From CAG-390 sp003523225 (GTDB lineage Bacteria; Bacillota; Clostridia; Oscillospirales; CAG-272): DNA of 64,000 nt. Under the pieces are notes generated by a model, which was not told where the DNA came from, ran no database searches, and saw only the letters and a list, made by a program, of their open reading frames with translations. The position numbers and the translations under genes were made by a program. Positions 58,952 through 64,000 of the stretch are shown here, in pieces (position 1 is the first letter of the stretch; each line of letters begins with the position of its first letter). The stretch lies in NCBI GenBank assembly GCA_902461815.1, contig CABPZE010000008.1:1-64000 (forward strand). The letters are read 5' to 3'.

Positions 58952-59329
58952 TCAGCTTGCGAGCGGAACGCCGTTTGCGTCGGCTGTATAGCCTTCCTTG
59001 CCCATGAGATAGAAGATACCTTCGATAAGTCCCCAGATCTCCATCGGCAATGCGCCAATACCGCAGGTGAGAAGCGAGACAAGCAGCTGAATAAGCGCTC
59101 TCTTGGTGAAGCCGAGGTAGAAGTTGTGAATGCCGAGACCGCCGAGCAGTATGCCGAGCAGACCTGCGACCAATTTTGACTTGGGCGCGCCGGTTCCGGG
59201 CTGAGGCTGAGGCTGGGGCTGAGGCTGTGCCTGATTCTGAGCCTGAGCATCCCCTGTTACTGACTGACCGCAGTTGGGGCAGAAAGCTACGCCATCCTGT
59301 ACCTGAGCACCGCAATTCTTGCAAAACAT
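58952..59329 (-). CDS. Zinc-ribbon TM2-domain membrane protein
   Basis: 125 residues. The N-terminal zinc ribbon has C3, C6, C17 and C20. A Gln/Pro repeat linker (about 29-46) follows, then the TM2 domain: KSKLVAGLLGILLGGLGIHNFYLGFTKRALIQLLV and TCGIGALPMEIWGLIEGIFYL, with the conserved Gly-His-x-Phe-Tyr turn. CAGGAGG precedes the ATG. Function is not known; TM2 proteins are small two-helix membrane proteins. A 15-bp dyad shared with the XRE gene lies at 59417-59431, about 90 bases upstream. Confidence 0.88.
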   Translation of the reverse strand: MFCKNCGAQVQDGVAFCPNCGQSVTGDAQAQNQAQPQPQPQPQPGTGAPKSKLVAGLLGILLGGLGIHNFYLGFTKRALIQLLVSLLTCGIGALPMEIWGLIEGIFYLMGKEGYTADANGVPLAS

Positions 59330-59416
59330 GGATTGAATCCTCCTGTATAATCATTTGCGGAACAAACTTAAATAAATTATTCCTATTTAATTATGACATA
59401 CAATGACTGCTCTTGA

Positions 59417-59431
59417 GTAACAATATGTTAC
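59417..59431. promoter_or_regulatory. Candidate XRE operator, copy 1
   Basis: GTAACAATATGTTAC, an inverted GTAAC/GTTAC pair, upstream of the TM2 gene. Two near-identical copies lie upstream of the XRE gene. Confidence 0.55.
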
Positions 59432-59512
59432 ATTAAGGCTCCCGGGCGCAGATTTATTCAAAAACACGACACAATATTATTTTATCGGTTTGTTAATGAA
59501 AATCCTCTGCGC

Positions 59513-59737
59513 TTATTGGTGCAAGCCGTATTTCGGCGTAAAGTTTTTGCCTGTGATAAGGTAGTCGACAGATACGTCAAAGTACTGTGAAAGCAGCAGA
59601 AGCATCTGAAGATCGGGGCTTCTTTTTCCGTTTTCGTAATATGACAAAGCCTCGCGGCTTATCGACAGATCCATTGCGACCTTCAGCTGTGTGTAGCCCT
59701 TCTTTTTTCTGATCTCCCGGAGACCCACCATCTTCAT
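59513..59737 (-). CDS. XRE-family DNA-binding regulator
   Basis: 74 residues from the ATG at 59737, which has GGAGG 11-12 bases upstream. A longer frame starts at 59875 but overlaps the promoter region and its extra residues are not family-like. The Cro/CI helix-turn-helix is LREIRKKKGYTQLKVAMDLSISREALSYYENGKRSPDLQMLLLLSQYFDVSVDYLITG. There is no ligand domain. It lies between two zinc-ribbon membrane protein genes and near three copies of a 15-bp dyad, so it probably regulates itself and both neighbours. Confidence 0.88.
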   Translation of the reverse strand: MKMVGLREIRKKKGYTQLKVAMDLSISREALSYYENGKRSPDLQMLLLLSQYFDVSVDYLITGKNFTPKYGLHQ

Positions 59738-59815
59738 TACTGCTTTTATCCTCCGATATGCAAAACCAAACGAATAAGGACCGTCAAGTTTTTTCGTTTG
59801 ACTATTGACATCATA

Positions 59816-59830
59816 GTAACAATATGCTAC
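59816..59830. promoter_or_regulatory. Candidate XRE operator, copy 2
   Basis: GTAACAATATGCTAC, differing by one base from copy 1. It starts 24 bp before copy 3, a spacing of about two helical turns. Confidence 0.55.
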
Positions 59831-59839
59831 AATATTATT

Positions 59840-59854
59840 GTAACAACATGTTAC
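59840..59854. promoter_or_regulatory. Candidate XRE operator, copy 3
   Basis: GTAACAACATGTTAC, one base different from copy 1. It lies between the divergent XRE gene and the zinc-ribbon gene at 60018. Confidence 0.55.
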
Positions 59855-60017
59855 AATTATTCTACACTGTGTCACAGGTGAGGCAATCGCAACATTTTTT
59901 CATACATAAGCGGCGAGCATAATCAAAGGATGAATATCAACTGTCAAAAATGATATTTTCCGGTGTCTTCACTGTGTAAAACAGCTTCAGAAATCATTTT
60001 AAGGAGGATCTTTATCC

Positions 60018-60476
60018 ATGTTCTGTAAAAATTGTGGAGCTCAACTGCCGGACGGTTCAGCCTTCTGCACCAATTGCGGTACTCCGCTCGGAGAAAATAC
60101 CCAGACGACGAATGCAGCTCCTGCGCAGGATCCGTATGACCACACGTCGGAATTTGATGCAAAGGATATATCGGAAAACAAGGTCATATCCATGCTGGTA
60201 TATCTGATGGGCGCAGTGGGAATTGTCATTGCCCTGCTGGCAAGCCATTCGTCACCGTATGCTGCGTTTCATGTCCGCCAGGCTCTGAAATTTACGGTCG
60301 TCAATATTCTTATGGCGATCTGCACGGTTCTGCTGTGCTGGACATTTATCGTGCCGATAGCATACTTGATAATGCTTGTTGTTCTTTGGGTCATCAAGAT
60401 AATATGCTTCTTCCAGATCTGCGCGGGCAAAGCAAAAGAGCCAGCGATTATCCGCAGCCTGGGCTTTCTGAAATAA
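60018..60476 (+). CDS. Zinc-ribbon DUF4870-type membrane protein
   Basis: 152 residues, zinc ribbon with C3, C6, C17 and C20, then a polar linker to about residue 52. Three hydrophobic segments follow: ISMLVYLMGAVGIVIALLA, FTVVNILMAICTVLLCWTFIVPIAYLI and a third merging with it. SPYAAFHVRQALKF is the conserved DUF4870 motif. AAGGAGG is at ideal distance from the ATG. Function unknown. It is 16 bases from the next gene and belongs to the same transcript. Confidence 0.87.
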   Translation: MFCKNCGAQLPDGSAFCTNCGTPLGENTQTTNAAPAQDPYDHTSEFDAKDISENKVISMLVYLMGAVGIVIALLASHSSPYAAFHVRQALKFTVVNILMAICTVLLCWTFIVPIAYLIMLVVLWVIKIICFFQICAGKAKEPAIIRSLGFLK

Positions 60477-60491
60477 TTCCAGGGGTGTATT

Positions 60492-60953
60492 ATGCTTTGC
60501 AGTAATTGCGGCTCAAAACTGCCGGACAACGCAGTTTTTTGTCCAAACTGCGGTCAGTCCGTGCTGCCCGATGCACCCAAAAATCAGCCGGGAGATCCAA
60601 CTGCGACAAATGAAGCTGTCACAGTCCCGGGAAACGGGCTTGGTATCGCATCTATGGTGCTGGGGATACTGTCGCTTGTTTTCATGTGTATTTTCTATCT
60701 CGGTATACCTATGAGCATTATCGGGTTGGTCTTAGGAGCTGTATCCATACATAAAGCCAAAGCGGTCAATATGAAGAATGGCATGGCAGTAGCCGGGGTC
60801 ACCTGCTCCATAATAAGTATAGTATTATATGCGGTACTTATTATTCTGTATGGATTTATTCTGATGACCAGTCTTACAACTCTTTTCGGCCAATCGATCA
60901 GTGATCTGTGGGAGATGCTGTCAACCGCTCGGATTCATACTTCATGCTTATGA
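60492..60953 (+). CDS. Zinc-ribbon DUF4190-type membrane protein
   Basis: 153 residues. The same zinc-ribbon spacing (C3, C6, C17, C20) leads through a linker to a two-helix DUF4190 domain: NGLGIASMVLGILSLVFMCIFYLGIPMSIIGLVLGAVSIHKAK and MKNGMAVAGVTCSIISIVLYAVLIILYG. The C-terminal tail is short. It starts with an ATG about 10 bases after AGGGG. A long terminator at 60999-61036 closes the two-gene unit. Function unknown. Confidence 0.86.
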   Translation: MLCSNCGSKLPDNAVFCPNCGQSVLPDAPKNQPGDPTATNEAVTVPGNGLGIASMVLGILSLVFMCIFYLGIPMSIIGLVLGAVSIHKAKAVNMKNGMAVAGVTCSIISIVLYAVLIILYGFILMTSLTTLFGQSISDLWEMLSTARIHTSCL

Positions 60954-60998
60954 ACATTCCCGAATGACAATGCTGCTGTTACAAAAAGCTTGCAGAGA

Positions 60999-61036
60999 AA
61001 AAATTGCCGGTGCGCAAATGCGCACCGGCAATTTTT
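60999..61036. terminator. Bidirectional terminator
   Basis: AAAAATTGCCGGTGCGCA and its exact complement, an 18-bp stem with a 2-base loop. A and T runs serve both convergent transcripts. Confidence 0.9.
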
Positions 61037-61064
61037 GCAGAATACAGCTTGTATTTCAGGGCTA

Positions 61065-61622
61065 TCAGCCTATGATCTCTCCCTTTTCGTTGAAAAGGGG
61101 GAGCTTTTCAAGATAGATAAGGTCGTCTCTCTTCTGGGCGTCGCCCTCGGCAAGGATCGCCATGCGTCCGCATATGATCCCTCCCGCGGCTTCCACAAGA
61201 TGCTCAAGGGCGCGCAGAGATTCTCCGGTGGAGATAACATCGTCAACGATGAGTATGCGCTTGCCCTTCATCAGCTCCGCGTCAGCGGTATCAAGGCAGA
61301 GCTTCTGCTCCTTGGCGGTGGTGATCGAGTGCTCTGTCACCTCCATGACTCCGGTCATATAGAGCTTCGGACCCTTGCGTGCAACGAAATACTTCTGATT
61401 TCCGGCAAGGCGCGCCATTTCGTGCGCCAGCGGGATCCCCTTTGCCTCGGCGGTTATTATGTAGTCGTATTCGGGCGCGCGGTCGAGCAGTCCCTGCGCG
61501 CAGGCGGTGGTCAGCTCGGGGTCGCCGAATATTATAAACGCTCCGATGTAAAGATGCTCGTTCAGCGGGCAGAGCGGCAGTGCGCGGTCAAGTCCCGCTA
61601 TTTTCATTTTATGATATAGCAT
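61065..61622 (-). CDS. Purine-type phosphoribosyltransferase
   Basis: 185 residues from the ATG at 61622, eight bases after GGAGG; another ATG two codons earlier sits too close to that site. The PRPP motif ILIVDDVISTGESLRAL is standard. The early DYIITAEAKGIPLAHEMARLAG and YFVARKGPKLY resemble adenine and xanthine phosphoribosyltransferases. The substrate base cannot be settled from sequence; adenine-type is most likely. It salvages purines in the cytoplasm. Confidence 0.82.
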   Translation of the reverse strand: MLYHKMKIAGLDRALPLCPLNEHLYIGAFIIFGDPELTTACAQGLLDRAPEYDYIITAEAKGIPLAHEMARLAGNQKYFVARKGPKLYMTGVMEVTEHSITTAKEQKLCLDTADAELMKGKRILIVDDVISTGESLRALEHLVEAAGGIICGRMAILAEGDAQKRDDLIYLEKLPLFNEKGEIIG

Positions 61623-61657
61623 ATCCATATCCTCCGGTTCCTTTATACTTTAATTAT

Positions 61658-61686
61658 ACTATAAATCCAATCGGACAAACAGTCAA
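61658..61686 (-). promoter_or_regulatory. Promoter of the phosphoribosyltransferase gene
   Basis: TTGACT, 17 bases, TATAGT, about 35 bases before the start codon. Confidence 0.7.
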
Positions 61687-61712
61687 GTAAGCTACCGACT
61701 GCTTGCAGTCCT

Positions 61713-62942
61713 TTAATGCTTCACAATACCCGCCGCGTCGGTCAGGATGCGGACAAGAATGTCGGCGGTCTTGCAGAGGGACTCAACGGGAATATATTCA
61801 AATCTTGAATGGAAGTTCTCGCCGCCGGTGCAGAGGTTGGGGCAGGGCAGACCCATGTATGAGAGCCGTGCGCCGTCCGTGCCGCCGCGTATCGGTCTGA
61901 TTATCGGCTCAACTCCCTCGGCGCGCATGGCGGCTTCCGCACGCTCCACGATATACATATGCTGCTCGATTATCTCGCGCATATTGCGGTAGGAATCGCT
62001 GATGTCGCATACCGCGCTGCCGTCGCCGTATTTTTTATTGATAAAATCGGCAGCCGCGGCAAAAATGCGTTTGCGAGCCTCAAATGCGGCGGCGTCATGG
62101 TCACGGATTATATACTCGACCCACGCGTGCTCGACCTGACCCTCCATTGAGTCCAAGTGGTAAAAGCCTTCATAGCCCTCGGTGTGTGCCGGGTCTTCGC
62201 CTTCCGGAAGCAGGGATATGAACTCCGCCGCCATAAGCGCGGCGTTTTTCATGTGTCCCTTTGCCGAGCCGGGATGAATTGCGATCCCGTGAAAATCCAC
62301 TCTGCCGGAGGCGGCGTTGAAGCATTCGTATTCCATCTCGCCAAGCGCTCCGCCGTCCACCGTATAGGCGTAGTCAGCGCCGAAGGCGGCAACGTCAAAG
62401 TGGTCGGCTCCAGCGCCTATCTCCTCGTCGGGGGTAAAGCATATGCGCACGCCGCCGTGCGGCGCGCCCGAGCTTATCAGCCGCTCCGCCGCCGTGACTA
62501 TTTCGGCAATGCCCGCCTTGTCGTCAGCGCCGAGAAGCGTCGTTCCGTCGGTGACGATAAGCTGAGAGCCGACATAACCTGCAAGGGAGGGATAGTCCCC
62601 GGCGCGCATGACGATGCCGCGGTCGGCGTTGAGGGTAATGTCGCCGCCTAAATACCCGACGATGCGCGGCTTTATATGTTCGTCGGACGCCTCGTCGGAG
62701 GTGTCCATGTGCGCCACAAGACCTATTACGGGAGCGCCCTCACAGCCCGGAGTCGCCGCAAGAGAGGCGGTGACATAACCGTTTTCGTCCATAGCGGCGT
62801 CAAAAAGCCCGATGCCCTTCAGCTCCTGCACCAGATACTCGCCCAGCCGTTTTTGCTTTTCACTGCTGGGGCAGGTGTCGGAATATTTGTCCGACATTGT
62901 GGGAAAGGAAACGTATTTCAAAAATCTTTCGGTGATGTTCAT
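61713..62942 (-). CDS. pepT: Peptidase T (tripeptide aminopeptidase)
   Basis: Removes the N-terminal residue of tripeptides in the cytoplasm, a late step in peptide use. The 409 residues fit the M20B family. The zinc ligand region GLVAHMDTSDEASDEHIKP (from about 74), DGTTLLGADDKAGIAEIV (about 132) and CFTPDEEIGAGADHFD with the catalytic Glu are all intact. IHPGSAKGHMKNAALMAAEF belongs to the lid domain. Its ATG overlaps the stop of the upstream LRR gene (ATGA). Confidence 0.94.
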   Translation of the reverse strand: MNITERFLKYVSFPTMSDKYSDTCPSSEKQKRLGEYLVQELKGIGLFDAAMDENGYVTASLAATPGCEGAPVIGLVAHMDTSDEASDEHIKPRIVGYLGGDITLNADRGIVMRAGDYPSLAGYVGSQLIVTDGTTLLGADDKAGIAEIVTAAERLISSGAPHGGVRICFTPDEEIGAGADHFDVAAFGADYAYTVDGGALGEMEYECFNAASGRVDFHGIAIHPGSAKGHMKNAALMAAEFISLLPEGEDPAHTEGYEGFYHLDSMEGQVEHAWVEYIIRDHDAAAFEARKRIFAAAADFINKKYGDGSAVCDISDSYRNMREIIEQHMYIVERAEAAMRAEGVEPIIRPIRGGTDGARLSYMGLPCPNLCTGGENFHSRFEYIPVESLCKTADILVRILTDAAGIVKH

Positions 62943-63991
62943 TTTGTTTTACCGTCCGTGCAGATAATTTCTTTTGCCTTAAGCAGCTCCTCGCCGCCGG
63001 CTGACAGCAGCGATTCAAGGCGCGCACGGCTGCCGTTGAAGGTAACGCTGGACACTGCTTCGCAGCCGGAGAACGCCTGTGCCTCTACCGTTTCAAGCGA
63101 TGCGGGCAGAGTGATATCGGCAAGCGCAGTACAGCCGCCGAAGGCGCGGTATCCGAGAAATACCGTTCCCTCAGGCAGGGAGACAGACGAGAGCGCGGTA
63201 CAGCCGTCAAAGGCGCGCTGTGATATGTTGACAAGTCCGCTGCCGAAGCGCACCTCACTGAGCGCCGTACAGTCGGAAAAGGCATTTTCGCCGATTTCGG
63301 TAACTGCGTCCGGAAGCTCGATGGCTTCCAATCGCTTACATGTTGAAAATGCTCGCTTGGCTATGATCCTGACTGACGGCGGCAGTGATACCGCGGTCAG
63401 AAAGTCACAGCGCCAGAATGAGCCTTCGGCAATGCCGCGCACCAGCTCGCCGTTGAAAACGTCGGGGATCTCGACCTTCCCCTCGCCGTGGTACAGCTCG
63501 GAGTCAAATTTAAGCATACCCGGCTCGTCGTCCTCGTCAAAGGAGAACCACGGCATGGTCTCGGAGGTGCCCGTCAGCACGTCGTCGCGTCCGGCAAGGG
63601 CGCGCGCCTGCTCAAGAATGCACTTTTTTACGTATTCGTCGCTGTCACGGTAGCCGTCCATAGCGTCAAAGGCGTCCATGGCGGCGGCATAGCTGCCCGA
63701 CTTGTAAAGCTCCATGGCTTTTGAATAGCGCGATTCCGGGATGAGATACATCGAGAAAAGCGCCCAAAGACCCACCGCCAGAGCAACGGCGGCAATGCCG
63801 CCGCACACCGACAGTATAATGATGCGCCGACGCTTTTTCTCTTGCCGGGTCAGCGCGTCGCGGCGGCGACCCGCCGCGCGCTCCATGTATATCTTCTGCC
63901 TTTCGGCACTGCTCAGGTGCCGCTTTGCGCCCTCACCCGATGCGGGCGTACCGTCCGCGCGGACTTCTTCTTTTTTCTCAGACTCGCTCAT
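62939..63991 (-). CDS. Membrane protein with LRR_5 (BspA-like) repeats
   Basis: 350 residues. The N-terminal part (1-53) is charged and cytoplasmic, ending RQEKKRRRIII. One helix spans about 54-84 (IIILSVCGGIAAVALAVGLWALF). A tetratricopeptide-like stretch (RYSKAMELYKSGSYAAAMDAFDAMDGYRDSDEYV) follows, and from about 170 five or six LRR_5 repeats (LPDAVTEIGENAFSDCTALSEV, LPEGTVFLGYRAFGGCTAL). These repeats are common on surface proteins of gut bacteria and bind varied targets. It precedes pepT with a 4-base overlap; a functional tie is not obvious. The ATG is at the right end of the window, so upstream signals are not visible. Confidence 0.82.
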   Translation of the reverse strand: MSESEKKEEVRADGTPASGEGAKRHLSSAERQKIYMERAAGRRRDALTRQEKKRRRIIILSVCGGIAAVALAVGLWALFSMYLIPESRYSKAMELYKSGSYAAAMDAFDAMDGYRDSDEYVKKCILEQARALAGRDDVLTGTSETMPWFSFDEDDEPGMLKFDSELYHGEGKVEIPDVFNGELVRGIAEGSFWRCDFLTAVSLPPSVRIIAKRAFSTCKRLEAIELPDAVTEIGENAFSDCTALSEVRFGSGLVNISQRAFDGCTALSSVSLPEGTVFLGYRAFGGCTALADITLPASLETVEAQAFSGCEAVSSVTFNGSRARLESLLSAGGEELLKAKEIICTDGKTK

Positions 63992-64000
63992 TACTGTTCC

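Overview
The window looks like a chromosomal segment of a Gram-positive anaerobe of class Clostridia, probably an Oscillospirales-type gut or rumen bacterium. This rests on gene content and style, not on a ribosomal marker. Seen directly: a moderately GC-rich base composition with AT-rich islands, GGAGG ribosome-binding sites, near-perfect sigma-A promoters with 17-bp spacers, a PyrD-1B/PyrK pair, type III glutamine synthetase, an ANTAR regulator, YtrA-type GntR, zinc-ribbon membrane proteins, and secreted proteins with InlB-type and cell-wall-binding repeats.

Layout. (1) 232-10054, minus strand: a complete de novo UMP operon, pyrC-carA-carB-pyrK-pyrD-pyrF-pyrE-pyrB, behind one consensus promoter and a leader with a terminator hairpin. 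PyrB carries a fused PyrI-type zinc domain with no separate PyrI nearby. (2) 10708-17178, minus: an ABC-transporter-dependent (Wzm/Wzt) surface glycan cluster with three glycosyltransferases and a membrane O-acyltransferase. (3) 17576-30320: a nitrogen-assimilation block. glnN, a fused Amt-PII gene, gltB and gltD run on the minus strand; glnA plus an ANTAR antiterminator run divergently on the plus strand. The glnN leader has two hexaloop hairpins and two terminators, which fits control by that ANTAR protein. (4) 30605-33870: an AT-rich island beginning at tRNA-Gln(CTG). It holds an array of mini-hairpins, a four-helix-bundle gene, a small gene broken by an in-frame stop, a DUF559 nuclease-like gene, unknown genes, a copy of the tRNA 3' end, and two copies of an 89-bp structured repeat.

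(5) 34229-37260: ilvE (plus), then a GntR regulator, a truncated ABC ATPase and a flavodoxin-fold reductase (minus). (6) 37819-58814, plus: a Wzx/Wzy-dependent polysaccharide cluster containing a chain-length regulator, a tyrosine kinase, LicD, acetyltransferase, an Lgt-like membrane protein, two very large secreted repeat proteins (one with a phosphodiester glycosidase domain), four glycosyltransferases, flippase and polymerase. (7) 58952-60953: three small zinc-ribbon membrane proteins and an XRE regulator, with three copies of a 15-bp dyad near their starts. (8) 61065-63991, minus: a phosphoribosyltransferase, peptidase T and an LRR_5 membrane protein.

How it fits together. Ammonium uptake and sensing (Amt-PII), two glutamine synthetases and GOGAT form one GS/GOGAT unit. 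Its glutamine feeds carAB in the neighbouring UMP operon, and UMP supplies nucleotide sugars for both glycan clusters. The least conventional parts are the tRNA-Gln island, the PyrB-zinc fusion, the glnN leader, and the pairing of LicD with cell-wall-binding secreted proteins in one glycan operon.
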